This document shows, in pieces, positions 31,857 to 40,284 of a stretch of 64,000 nucleotides of DNA. Source of the stretch: JBDSKH01 sp050245915 (GTDB lineage: Bacteria; Actinomycetota; Actinomycetes; Actinomycetales; Microbacteriaceae). The stretch spans positions 1-64,000 of the forward strand of contig JBFWWZ010000002.1 of assembly GCA_050245915.1 (NCBI GenBank), written 5' to 3'. The number at the start of each line of letters is the position of its first letter. Positions within the stretch are counted from its first letter, which is position 1. The translations under genes and the position numbers were made by a program. The notes under the pieces were generated by a model. It made no database searches. It was not told the origin of the DNA and worked only from the letters and a program-made list of their open reading frames with translations.

Positions 31857-32814
31857 GTCGGCTGGTCGGTGGTGCTCCGAGGGCGGAGTGGATCCGTCGA
31901 GTGTTGTAGTGCTCGAGCCAGGGCGCAAGGGCGGCGGTTCGTTCCGCGTTGCTGGTGAAGACCTGTCGGTAGGCCCATTCGGTTTGAAGGGTGCGATTGA
32001 GTCGTTCGACCTTGCCGTTTTGCCAGGGGCAGTGGGGTTTGATGAGCACGTGTTTCGCGCCGAGGGCGTCGAGCGCCGCGCGGACGTCGTTCGAGAGCCG
32101 GTAGCTGAAGTGGTTGTCGGTCATGACGCGTTCGATCCGGCGGATGCCATGGTCGGCGAAGTAGGCGGCTGCGCGGAGCAGGAACGCGCCGCAGCTGGAT
32201 CCTTTCTCGTCCGGCAGTATCTCGGAGTAGGCCAACCGGGAGTGGTCGTCGACGAGGGAGTGAACGTAGTCGAACCCGATGCGGGCCTTCTTGTGGGCCG
32301 CGGTGTCGCCGGCGGCTCGCCCGTGAGCTCGCCATCCTCCGCCGTCGGGGATGCGGCCGAGTTTCTTGACGTCCATATGAACCAGTTCGCCGGGGCGGTC
32401 GCGTTCATAGCGGACCGTGGTCTGCTTCGATGCCCGGATCACTTCACCGGTCAATGGGTCGCACTCCGACAGCTTGGGGACCCGGTTGCGGTGCAGGATC
32501 GCGCCGATGGTTCGGGTTGGGATTCCCAACTCAACCGCCAGACGCGCCGGACCGACCCGCAACTCGTCGCGCAGCTGCAGCACCCGCTCTTCAACAGCGG
32601 ATGGTGTCCGAGAAGGCGACGACCGCGGACGGGAGGATCGATCCAGCAGCCCCGTCTCGCCCTCGTCCCGGAACCGGGCAACCCACCGATGAGCACACTG
32701 CCGCGACACCCCGAGCTCCTTCGCAACATGAGCAACCGGCCGCCCCTGGCCGATCACCCGCTCGACAAGAAGCAACCTCCCGCGGACGTTCAACCGCGCA
32801 TTACCGTGAGACAA
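31843..32814 (-). CDS. IS481-family transposase (DDE)
   Basis: 323 residues from TTG 32814, with AGGAGG 4 nt upstream and the family's SHGNARLN beginning. Helix-turn-helix near 25-60 (HVAKELGVSRQCAHRWVARF) precedes a second HTH, then the RNase-H-like core: first Asp in ELVHMDVKKLG near 130, second in RVMTDNHFSY near 225, and Glu in CPWQNGKVERLNRTL near 265. All three catalytic residues are present. No frameshift. Confidence 0.93.
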   Translation of the reverse strand: MSHGNARLNVRGRLLLVERVIGQGRPVAHVAKELGVSRQCAHRWVARFRDEGETGLLDRSSRPRSSPSRTPSAVEERVLQLRDELRVGPARLAVELGIPTRTIGAILHRNRVPKLSECDPLTGEVIRASKQTTVRYERDRPGELVHMDVKKLGRIPDGGGWRAHGRAAGDTAAHKKARIGFDYVHSLVDDHSRLAYSEILPDEKGSSCGAFLLRAAAYFADHGIRRIERVMTDNHFSYRLSNDVRAALDALGAKHVLIKPHCPWQNGKVERLNRTLQTEWAYRQVFTSNAERTAALAPWLEHYNTRRIHSALGAPPTSRLSPT

Positions 32815-32884
32815 GAGACCTCCTGGCCGTGAAGAACTAGACAGCTCCACTAAGCCAGGAGGTCTCCCACTTTCACAACGGCAG

Positions 32885-32910
32885 TGTCACCAACGTGCCT
32901 GCCGAGTACA
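32885..32910. repeat. Right terminal inverted repeat of the IS481 element
   Basis: 26 bp ending TGCCGAGTACA, the complement of the left end except for one base. Confidence 0.92.
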
Positions 32911-32911
32911 G

Positions 32912-35632
32912 CTAGGGCTCGACAGGCTCGACCACCGGCAGCCAGCCGGCGTCGAGCATCCGCTGCACCACGCGCTCGCCCGCGTGCCCGTCGTCGAGGG
33001 GCGTGAAGCGCGCGCGCCAGGCCGCGGCGCGGGAGGCGGCCCCGGCATCCGGAGCCTCCGCCGCCGCGCGGATCGCGTCACGCAGCGCCTCGCGGTCGTG
33101 CACCACCGGCCCCGGCGCCTCGGCGAGCAGGTCGAAGTAGAACCCACGCAGGTCGGCGCTGTAGTGCGCAAGGTCGGGGGTGAAGAAGATCGTCGGCTTA
33201 CCTGTTCCCGCGAAATCGAACATCGCCGACGAGTAGTCGGTGACGAGCACGTCGGCGAGCAGCAGCAGCTCCGTCATCGACGGGTAGCTGGTCACATCGA
33301 CGAGGCGGTCGCCGGCGAGATCCTGTCCGTACCGGAGGGTGCGCGAATGCCCGCGTACCAGCAGCACATGGTCGCCGCCGAGCTCACCGGCGAACGAGGT
33401 CAGGTCGACGTAGTCGACCATCTCGGTGCGGTCGTCCCGCCAGGTCGGCGCGTACAGCACCACCCGCGCGCCGGAGGCGACCCCGACGCGCCGCCGCACC
33501 TCGTCCCGCCGCCGGGCGAGATCGCCGGGCGCCGCCTGCAGGATGTCGTTGCGCGGGTAGCCGTCCTCCCAGATCGGGCCGGCCATCGCGTAGGCGGAGC
33601 GGAAGATCTTCGTCGAGTACGCGTTCTGCGACAGCAGCACGTCCCAGCGCGCCCGCTCGCGCCGCACCGCGATCCGTGTCCGCAACCCCGGGTCACGGTC
33701 CAGTGCCAGCCGCTTCAGCATGGTGCCGTGCCAGGTCTGCAGCACATGCTGCCCGCGTCGCCGGCGGTACCGCTTGCGCAGCCAGTCGTTCACGATCAGC
33801 ACGCGCGCCGCCCCGCGCACGCGCCACCACTCCCGGGAGCCTTCGATGATCCGCACCCCGCCCGGCGGGATCGCGACCGAGCCGTCGACCACGCTCCAGT
33901 ACCGGGTCGTCGACGGGTGCAACCCGGTCAGCGCGCGATCGATGCCGAGCGGGTTGTCGGACGCGGACTGGCCGTAGAACGACTCGAGGAACACCGCGTC
34001 CTCGAGCGGTGCGGGGGAGCGGCGGTAGGTGCGCTCGAGCGCCTTCTGGGCGGCGCGGCCACGCTCATCCGGAGCGAGGGGAGGGGCGACGCCCACCACC
34101 AGCCCGCCCGCGTCGGCGGACACCCGTGCGCGGAACAGCTCGTGCATGAGCTCGGGCAGCGGCTCCGCCTCGACCTGCAGTCGGGACGAGCCGTCGGCGA
34201 GCGTGATGCGGTAGTCGCCCGACGGCAGCGCCAGCAGAGGCTCACCCCAGCGATCCGCCAGCAGGGCGAACCCGGCGGTCTTGCCCGACACCACCCCGTC
34301 GACGCGTGCGCGTGAACCCTCCAGGCAGGCCCGCGTCATCGCGCGGTCGAAGGTCACCCGCAGAGTCGGGATGCCATCCTGCGTCGCCAGCGCCAGGCCC
34401 GTCACCCGCGGGCGGGCGATCGGCTCCCGGGCAGGGGCCGCGGGCCCGCCGGTGCGAGCCACGATCTCGTCGAGCACGCGCTCCGCCGCGCGGCCGTCGA
34501 CGTGGTCGAAGTACTCGTTGCGCAGCCACGCCTCGTGCGGGCCCGGCTTCCTCTCGCCGAGACGGCCGCCCAGCACCGTCAGGGCGTGCTCCCACGACGT
34601 CACGTGCCGGCCGCCGCTGAACACGCGGTACGGCTCGTAGAGCCCGCGGGTCTTGGCGTAGCTCTCCACATCGGGGGCGAGGAACACGATCGGGCGCCCC
34701 ACCAGCGCGAAGTCGAAGGCGATCGAGGAGTAGTCGCTGATCAGCGCGTCGAAGCCCGCCAGCTCGGGGGTGATGTCGTTCACGACATCCGACCCGTACA
34801 GCCGCACCCGGTCCGACCCGGCCGGGCCGGCGGCGTAGTCGCCCTTGCCCAGGGGATGCGTTCGCACGAAGAGCTCGGCGTCATGCTCCTCCAGCCAGGC
34901 GATGATCGCCTGCCAGCCCACCGCATCCGGGGCAGCGGGATCGGGCGCACCGTCGCGCCACGTCGGTGCGTACAGGATGCGGCGGCGCCCCGAGCGCCGG
35001 GGTCGCGTCTGCCGCAGCAGACCATCGTCGCGGGGGTCCCCGGTCACCACGATGCGGTCGCGCGGCACACCGAACGCGCTCGCGATCCGCGGAACCAGCA
35101 ACTGCGACGACACCGGGAAGAGGCTGATCCCGCGCCCGGCGAACCGGTACGCCCGCGCCACGACGGCTCGCACGAGCCGGTGATCCGGCAGGAACGACAG
35201 GCGGAGCGCGGCAGGGGAGTCCAGATGCAGGCGCTTCAGCGGGATCCCGTGCCAGAGCTGCACGACGAAGCCGCCGCGCGTGGCGTAGCGGTTCACGTCG
35301 CCGAAGCCGTGGGTGACGACCAGCACCCGCGCGCGTGCGGTCAGCCGGAACCCACCCCACCCCGACTTGAGCCGGGCGTCGACGCCGAGCCGACGCGCCT
35401 CGGCGAGCTCGGCATCCGTCGACGCCAGCCAGACCAGCCGGATGTCGTCGCCCAGCCGTTCACGCGCGGTGCGGTAGAGCGCGAGGGCGCCCTCGCCGAC
35501 GCCGATGCCGGAGCCGAACACCCAGAGCCGGGACGTGCGGGGCGTCACGAGGGTCGCGAGAGCCCCGAGCGCGTAGAGCGGGAGGCGCAGCACCTTGCGG
35601 GCGTTGCCGGCTCCGAAGGTGAACCCAGCCAT
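32912..35632 (-). CDS. Tandem CDP-glycerol glycerophosphotransferase-like wall polymerase
   Basis: 906 residues with two complete Glyphos_transf modules. Module 1 (about 30-390): VQLWHGIPLKRL near 125, YAPTWRDG near 225, and ISDYSSIAFDFALVGRPIVF near 300. Module 2 (about 560-890): LQTWHGTMLKRLAL near 640, YAPTWRDDR near 755, and VTDYSSAMFDFAGTGKPTIFF near 820. A beta-rich linker separates them. These enzymes build poly(alditol phosphate) chains from CDP-alditols at the membrane. Two active-looking modules suggest two linkage steps in one protein. Its stop lies in the right copy of the IS target duplication. Confidence 0.88.
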   Translation of the reverse strand: MAGFTFGAGNARKVLRLPLYALGALATLVTPRTSRLWVFGSGIGVGEGALALYRTARERLGDDIRLVWLASTDAELAEARRLGVDARLKSGWGGFRLTARARVLVVTHGFGDVNRYATRGGFVVQLWHGIPLKRLHLDSPAALRLSFLPDHRLVRAVVARAYRFAGRGISLFPVSSQLLVPRIASAFGVPRDRIVVTGDPRDDGLLRQTRPRRSGRRRILYAPTWRDGAPDPAAPDAVGWQAIIAWLEEHDAELFVRTHPLGKGDYAAGPAGSDRVRLYGSDVVNDITPELAGFDALISDYSSIAFDFALVGRPIVFLAPDVESYAKTRGLYEPYRVFSGGRHVTSWEHALTVLGGRLGERKPGPHEAWLRNEYFDHVDGRAAERVLDEIVARTGGPAAPAREPIARPRVTGLALATQDGIPTLRVTFDRAMTRACLEGSRARVDGVVSGKTAGFALLADRWGEPLLALPSGDYRITLADGSSRLQVEAEPLPELMHELFRARVSADAGGLVVGVAPPLAPDERGRAAQKALERTYRRSPAPLEDAVFLESFYGQSASDNPLGIDRALTGLHPSTTRYWSVVDGSVAIPPGGVRIIEGSREWWRVRGAARVLIVNDWLRKRYRRRRGQHVLQTWHGTMLKRLALDRDPGLRTRIAVRRERARWDVLLSQNAYSTKIFRSAYAMAGPIWEDGYPRNDILQAAPGDLARRRDEVRRRVGVASGARVVLYAPTWRDDRTEMVDYVDLTSFAGELGGDHVLLVRGHSRTLRYGQDLAGDRLVDVTSYPSMTELLLLADVLVTDYSSAMFDFAGTGKPTIFFTPDLAHYSADLRGFYFDLLAEAPGPVVHDREALRDAIRAAAEAPDAGAASRAAAWRARFTPLDDGHAGERVVQRMLDAGWLPVVEPVEP

Positions 35633-35664
35633 GGTCGTAGAGCGATTCTGGCACGATGGGGTGA

Positions 35665-36963
35665 ATGTCCGTCATCAGCGATCTGAACGCCGCGCGCAAG
35701 GTGGTGCGCAACGCCATCCGCTCGCGCCGCAACCGCCGGCTGATGGAGCAGTACATGGCGGACCACCCGAGCGCCCCCGGCACGGTCCGCATCGCCGTCT
35801 ACTTCGCGGACACCCGTGTGAACCTGTACCAGATCCGGCAGTGGTACGCCCCGCTCGCCGAGCTGGCGAAAACCCAGCCGGTGGCGATCATCACCCGCAG
35901 CCCCGGCGCCAGCCTCTCGCTGATCGACGAGTCACCGGTCCCGGTGGTCTACAAGCGCCGCATCACCGACCTCGAGCAGTTCGTCGAGGAGCAGGATCTG
36001 CGCATCGTGTTCTACGTCAACCAGAACACCAAGAACTTCCAGATGTTCCGCTACGGCCGCATGTGGCACGTGTTCATCAACCACGGCGAGTCCGACAAGA
36101 TGTACATGACCACCAACCAGTTCAAGGCGTACGACTACGCGCTGGTGGCTGGGCAGGCGGCACTCGACCGGCTCTCGCGCAAGCTGTGGGATTTCGACCT
36201 GGCGAAGAAGGCGATCCCGATCGGCCGGCCGCAGGCGGACCACTTCGCCGGTGACCTCCCGTACACACCCGACGAGCGCACCGTGGTGCTCTACGCCCCC
36301 ACCTGGGAGGGCGACCGCCCGGCGGCCGCCTACGGATCCATCGCATCGCACGGGGTCGCGCTCACCGAAGCCGTGCTGGCATCCCCCGGCCACCGCCTCA
36401 TCTACCGCCCCCACCCGCGCAGCGGCGTCATCGACAGGGAGTACCGCGCGGCGAACGAGCGCATCATCGCGGCGATCGCGGCGGCCAACGCCGCCGACCC
36501 GGCCGCCCAGCACATCTTCGACGACGGTCCTGCGCTCGGCTGGCAGCTCGCCGCGGCCGATGTCGCCATCACTGACATCTCCGCGATGGTCTACGACCGT
36601 CTCGCGACGGGCAAGCCGATCATCGTCACGCGACCCCTCAGCCCGGATGCCGAGGTCGACGAAGAGGGCTACCTCGGTTCCGCGGCGTGGCTGGCATCCG
36701 ACCGCGCGGGCGATGTGCTCTCGCTGGTCGCGGAGGTGCTGCAGGACGAGACGCAGCGTGCCACCCTCGCCCACTGGGCGGAGCGGCACTTCGGCGACAC
36801 CGCACCGGGGGCGGCGACGAGACGGTTCCACGCGGCGGTGGAGAAGCTGCTGACCGAATGGGATCAGCACGCGCGCATCCACAGCGGCGACAAGCGCACC
36901 CACGAATCCGACCCCCTCGACGATGAGGACGACGAAGAGGGCCTGCCGCCGAGCGAGGACTAG
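35665..36963 (+). CDS. CDP-glycerol glycerophosphotransferase-family protein, single domain
   Basis: 432 residues, starting 32 bp from the divergent tandem enzyme. IAVYFADTRVNLYQIRQWYAPL near 40, MWHVFINHGESDKMYMTTNQ near 130, VVLYAPTWEGDRP near 208, RPHPRSGV near 250 and VAITDISAMVYDRLATGKPIIV near 300 match the family, with DISAM replacing the usual DYSS. The C terminus is acidic and disordered (DPLDDEDDEEGLPPSED). Probably adds the first unit or a side unit to a wall polymer; the donor is unknown. Confidence 0.82.
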   Translation: MSVISDLNAARKVVRNAIRSRRNRRLMEQYMADHPSAPGTVRIAVYFADTRVNLYQIRQWYAPLAELAKTQPVAIITRSPGASLSLIDESPVPVVYKRRITDLEQFVEEQDLRIVFYVNQNTKNFQMFRYGRMWHVFINHGESDKMYMTTNQFKAYDYALVAGQAALDRLSRKLWDFDLAKKAIPIGRPQADHFAGDLPYTPDERTVVLYAPTWEGDRPAAAYGSIASHGVALTEAVLASPGHRLIYRPHPRSGVIDREYRAANERIIAAIAAANAADPAAQHIFDDGPALGWQLAAADVAITDISAMVYDRLATGKPIIVTRPLSPDAEVDEEGYLGSAAWLASDRAGDVLSLVAEVLQDETQRATLAHWAERHFGDTAPGAATRRFHAAVEKLLTEWDQHARIHSGDKRTHESDPLDDEDDEEGLPPSED

Positions 36964-37745
36964 TCGCCGGGTGCCGGCGGCAGCTCCCGCCGGCGACGCG
37001 GGATCGCCGGGAGGCGACGTTCTCGCGGCGGCTTGGCCACCACATCCAGGATCTCGGGGAAAGCCGGGGGAGGCGGGCCGAACGCCTCACGCGACGAGGC
37101 GATGATGCGCCTGCCCATCAGGTGGTTGCCGGTGCCGCCGATGACAGCGCCGATGCCGAACGGGATGAGCCGCCCCACCACCGACGCGCCCTGGGTCACC
37201 GCGAACCGCTTCACGAATGCGTCGCGGATGCGTTTCGCGACCATGTTGAACACGGGGGCGGGAGAGTTCTTGGTGAGGAACTCGCCCCAGTACGCGGTCC
37301 GCGAGCCGCGCCCGCCCGCCTGGACGGCCAGTTGCTGCAGCAGATCCTGACCCGAGTTGCCGAGCATGAGACCCATCACGAGGGTGCGGGCCCGCTCCGG
37401 GTCGTCGAGGGGGATGCCGTGGACCTCGGTCACGGACTGCGCGAAGAGGGCGGTCGCCTCGAGGAACCCGGCGGTTTCGACCGCGGACAGCGCGAGCGAG
37501 GTGCCGGTGCCGATGGCCGGCACCGCGGCCGTCGCGCCGACGGCGGCTCCGCCCCCGGTGACGGCGGTCAGATACCGGCGCTCCAGGCTGACGATCAGCT
37601 GCTCGGGGGTCGCATGGGGTCGCGACCGGCGGATGGCCCGGATGTGGGCGAGGACGAACGGCCGGTGCACCCAGAGCAGGCGGTCGAAGCCCTGCGCCAC
37701 ACGGGGGTGCGGGTTCTGGGGGTCGATCGGGTTCGCGTTCGCCAC
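36960..37745 (-). CDS. EcsC-like protein of unknown function
   Basis: 261 residues from GTG 37745. Central region with LTAVTGGGAAVGATAAVPAI near 58 and LALSAVETAGFLEATALFAQS, amphipathic or membrane-embedded as in EcsC-type proteins. RLIPFGIGAVIGGTGNHLMGRRII near 195 is a glycine-rich segment. The C terminus is proline- and arginine-rich. EcsC proteins often sit beside ABC exporters, as here. Stop overlaps the convergent wall-enzyme gene within CTAG. Role unknown. Confidence 0.65.
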   Translation of the reverse strand: MANANPIDPQNPHPRVAQGFDRLLWVHRPFVLAHIRAIRRSRPHATPEQLIVSLERRYLTAVTGGGAAVGATAAVPAIGTGTSLALSAVETAGFLEATALFAQSVTEVHGIPLDDPERARTLVMGLMLGNSGQDLLQQLAVQAGGRGSRTAYWGEFLTKNSPAPVFNMVAKRIRDAFVKRFAVTQGASVVGRLIPFGIGAVIGGTGNHLMGRRIIASSREAFGPPPPAFPEILDVVAKPPRERRLPAIPRRRRELPPAPGD

Positions 37746-38480
37746 CTACACACCGTAATCGGCGTTGTAGCGCTTCACGACCTCCTTGATCGGACCGTCG
37801 AGCACCAGGGAGCCTTTGTCCAGGTAGAGACCGCGCGTGCAGAAGCGCAGCAGATCCCGCTCGTTGTGCGAGACGAAGAACAGCGTGCGACCGCCCGCCA
37901 GCAGCTCCTCGATACGGGTGTAGCACTTGTCGCGGAAGCCTTTGTCGCCCACCGCCAGCACCTCGTCGACCAGGATGATCGGCTCCTCCAGCCGCGAGAT
38001 GACGGCGAACGCGATCCGCACCTTCATCCCGCTCGACAGGTGCTTGTACGGGGTGTGGATGAAGTCCTCGAGCTCGGCGAACTCGATGATCTCGTCGAAG
38101 CGCTGGTCGATCTCGCGCCGGGACATGCCGTGCAGGCCCGCCGTCAGATACACGTTGTCTTTCACCGTGAGGTCGTTGACGAAGCCGCCGGTGATCTCGA
38201 TCAGGGGGGCCACGCCGCCGTCGACGGTGACGGTGCCTTCGTCGGGCAGCATCACCTGGGCCACCAGTTTCAGCAGCGTGGACTTGCCCTGACCGTTGCG
38301 GCCGACGACGCCGATCGCTTCGCCGGGCTGCACCCTGAAGCTCACATCGCGCAGGGCCCAGAACTCGCCGGGCCGGGTGCGGCGGTTGCGGCCCGCGAAC
38401 AGGTCTTTGAAGTTGCGCCGCGACTGCCGGTTGCGCTTGAACCGCACCCCGAGGCCCTCGACGAGAATCCCGCCCGGCAT
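37746..38480 (-). CDS. Polysaccharide/teichoic-acid-type ABC exporter, ATPase subunit
   Basis: 244 residues. ATG 38480 shares its base with the end of the permease gene. Walker A VVGRNGQGKST near 62-72, GLIEITGGFVNDLTVKDNVYL-type Q-loop region near 100-120 (here APLIEITGGF), signature HLSSGMKVR near 150, Walker B IILVDEVLAVGD near 170 and switch His in VSHNERD near 207. This is the Wzt/TagH class. It lacks the C-terminal carbohydrate-binding domain of longer Wzt proteins. Exports the polymer made by the neighbouring enzymes, by context. Confidence 0.9.
   Translation of the reverse strand: MPGGILVEGLGVRFKRNRQSRRNFKDLFAGRNRRTRPGEFWALRDVSFRVQPGEAIGVVGRNGQGKSTLLKLVAQVMLPDEGTVTVDGGVAPLIEITGGFVNDLTVKDNVYLTAGLHGMSRREIDQRFDEIIEFAELEDFIHTPYKHLSSGMKVRIAFAVISRLEEPIILVDEVLAVGDKGFRDKCYTRIEELLAGGRTLFFVSHNERDLLRFCTRGLYLDKGSLVLDGPIKEVVKRYNADYGV
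37752..37757 (-). promoter_or_regulatory. -10 element of a leaderless promoter
   Basis: TACGGT on the minus strand, 6 nt before GTG 37745 of the EcsC-like gene. Confidence 0.45.
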
Positions 38481-39277
38481 CAGATCTCCTTCAGCACGGT
38501 GCGGATGGTGCGGCGGAAGACGAGCGTGCCGAGCCCGAGGAAGATGAGCGCCATGAGTGCGCTGATCAGCACATCGAACCAGTTCAGCTGCTCGGGGAAG
38601 AACGCGGCGCGGTACAGGCTGATGATGCCGCTCAGCGGGTTGAACGCACCGAGCAGCTGCAGATTCTCGGGCAGGTCCTGGATGCCGTAGATGATCGGCG
38701 AGGCATAGAACAGGAAGCGCAGCGCGAGTTTCACGGCGCGCTCCAGATCGCGGAAGAACACCACGAGCGGCGCGACGATCAGGTTGATCCCCATCGTCAG
38801 CACGGCCTGGATCACGATCGCGAGCAGGAAGTACACCGCCTCCCAGTGCACCGCGGCGCCGTACACGAGCGCGAAGATCGCCAGCACCGGGATGCTGAAG
38901 ACGAACTCGATGCCCTTCGACAGCACCTGCCGCGCGACCCAGATGGTGCGCGGGATGGTCGTGGACCGCACCAGCTTCGCCTCGCTGATGAAGGCGCGGG
39001 TGGCATCCGACACCGACCCGGTGAACCACATCCAGGGCAGCAGACCGCAGAGCAGGAAGACGATGTAGGGCTCCCGCCCCACCCCGCGATCGAAGACCTG
39101 GGTGAACACGAACCAGTAGATGCCTGCCATCACCAGCGGGTCGAGGATCGACCACAGATAGCCGAGAGCTGAGGTGGAGTACCGCACGCGGAGGTCGCGC
39201 GTGGTGAGCAGCCAGAGCGAACGGCGGTAGCGGGAGAACGGCGACCAGGCGCGTGAGGTCAGCGCGGGGGTGGTCAC
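38480..39277 (-). CDS. Polysaccharide/teichoic-acid-type ABC exporter, permease subunit
   Basis: 265 residues from GTG 39277, which has a -10 element 6 nt upstream. ABC-2 type membrane domain with about six helices; RRSLWLLTTRDLRVRYSTSALGYLWSILDPL at residues 18-48 (two pieces) is the Wzm/TagG N-terminal signature. FVFTQVFDRGVGREPYIVFLLCGLLPWMWF follows in two pieces near 56-85. First gene of a two-gene exporter operon with the ATPase. Carries completed wall polymer to the outer face. Confidence 0.9.
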   Translation of the reverse strand: MTTPALTSRAWSPFSRYRRSLWLLTTRDLRVRYSTSALGYLWSILDPLVMAGIYWFVFTQVFDRGVGREPYIVFLLCGLLPWMWFTGSVSDATRAFISEAKLVRSTTIPRTIWVARQVLSKGIEFVFSIPVLAIFALVYGAAVHWEAVYFLLAIVIQAVLTMGINLIVAPLVVFFRDLERAVKLALRFLFYASPIIYGIQDLPENLQLLGAFNPLSGIISLYRAAFFPEQLNWFDVLISALMALIFLGLGTLVFRRTIRTVLKEI

Positions 39278-39283
39278 AGCGTC

Positions 39284-39289
39284 AATCTA
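39284..39289 (-). promoter_or_regulatory. -10 element of a leaderless promoter
   Basis: TAGATT on the minus strand, 6 nt before GTG 39277. Confidence 0.5.
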
Positions 39290-39308
39290 GTTGGTCGGGA
39301 CACAAAGA

Positions 39309-39346
39309 ATCGTCGGCGCGAGGCTCGAAGCACCCGCGCCGACGAT
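39309..39346 (-). terminator. Perfect 12-bp hairpin terminator
   Basis: ATCGTCGGCGCG and CGCGCCGACGAT around a 14-nt loop, downstream of the nucleotidyltransferase and just before the exporter promoter. Confidence 0.7.
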
Positions 39347-39381
39347 GGCTCATGTCGTGCGCGCCACAGAGGCGCACTTTG

Positions 39382-40074
39382 TCACACGAACAGGTTCGCG
39401 CGCTCCAGGTCTTCGGCGAAGTCGATCTCGACCGCGTACAGGTCGGAGATGTCGACCGGCTCGAACCGCAGACCCTCGTGGGCGATCGCGAGCTCGATGC
39501 CGCGCTCGAAGTAGTCCTGGTCGCCGACCTTCGTCAGGTGACGCACCAGCGCGGCCTTGTCGCGGCTGGACACGAAGTTGATGCCGACCGCTTCGCCGAG
39601 GCCGCCGACGACGGTCTTCGACAGCTCATGGATGTAGCCCTCGGCGTCGGTCGTGTACTTGACCTCTTCGTCGCTGACCTTGGCGGTGTTGACGCTCACG
39701 AAGCTGCGGTCGGCGGCGACCAGGTCGCCGGCGCGGACGAGCGCCTCGGGGTCGAAGACGACGTCGCCGTTCATCCAGAGCACGCCGCCGTCTTTGGTCG
39801 CCTGCAGGGCGCGGAGGAGGCTCTTGGAGGTGTTGGTCTGGTCGTACTGCTCGTTGTAGACGAAGTCGGCGTGCGGGAAGGCCTCGATGATGTGCTCGAG
39901 CTTGTAGCCGACGACGATCGTGACATTCACGTCGGCGCCGAACGCCTGGTGGATGTTGTCGAACTGCTGCCGCATGATGGTGCGGCCGTCGCCGAGTTCG
40001 GTGAGCGGCTTCGGCAGCGAGCGGCCGAGGCGGCTGCCCATGCCGGCGGCGAGGATCACGATCTGCGTGGTCAT
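39382..40074 (-). CDS. Sugar/alditol-phosphate nucleotidyltransferase (cytidylyltransferase-like)
   Basis: 230 residues; AAGGAG precedes the ATG. Nucleotide-binding signature IVILAAGMGSRLGRSLPKPL at residues 5-24, metal-binding DGGVLWMNGDVVFDPEAL near 96, and AVEIDFAEDLERA at the end. The sequence matches proteins annotated as phosphocholine cytidylyltransferase-like. Beside CDP-alditol polymerases, it likely makes the CDP- (or NDP-) activated donor; the precise alditol is inference. Confidence 0.82.
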   Translation of the reverse strand: MTTQIVILAAGMGSRLGRSLPKPLTELGDGRTIMRQQFDNIHQAFGADVNVTIVVGYKLEHIIEAFPHADFVYNEQYDQTNTSKSLLRALQATKDGGVLWMNGDVVFDPEALVRAGDLVAADRSFVSVNTAKVSDEEVKYTTDAEGYIHELSKTVVGGLGEAVGINFVSSRDKAALVRHLTKVGDQDYFERGIELAIAHEGLRFEPVDISDLYAVEIDFAEDLERANLFV

Positions 40075-40272
40075 CGAGGATGTCTCCTTGTGTCTCGTGG
40101 CCGTCTCGTGCGAGCTAGTTCACCCATTGTTCAGAGAACGGCCGGAATCAGGACACATCGTTGTGCTGGAAAGATTTTACGGAACGCACCCGTGGAACCA
40201 CAGGAAACGCCGATTCCGTTCTCGATTTGTGATGTGCGGATGCTGAGTGCTTCTCGGCCTCGCGCCGCTTGA
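40075..40272. other. Intergenic divergent region
   Basis: Nearly 200 bp between the nucleotidyltransferase and ABC ATPase genes, relatively AT-rich around 40155-40180. No gene seen; it probably holds both promoters. Confidence 0.4.
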
Positions 40273-40278
40273 TACGGT
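40273..40278 (+). promoter_or_regulatory. -10 element of a leaderless promoter
   Basis: TACGGT, 6 nt before GTG 40285; supports the full-length start with its long N-terminal region. Confidence 0.5.
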
Positions 40279-40284
40279 GGACCC

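Larger units (their letters stand above)
31831..32910 (-). mobile_element. IS481-family insertion sequence, 1,080 bp, apparently complete
   Basis: Bounded by 26-bp terminal inverted repeats (31831-31856 and 32885-32910) that differ at one position and start TGTACTCGGCAG. Flanked by a perfect 6-bp duplication GCTAGG (31825-31830 and 32911-32916). Carries one transposase gene. Intact ends, intact frame and a perfect duplication suggest recent insertion. Confidence 0.93.
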
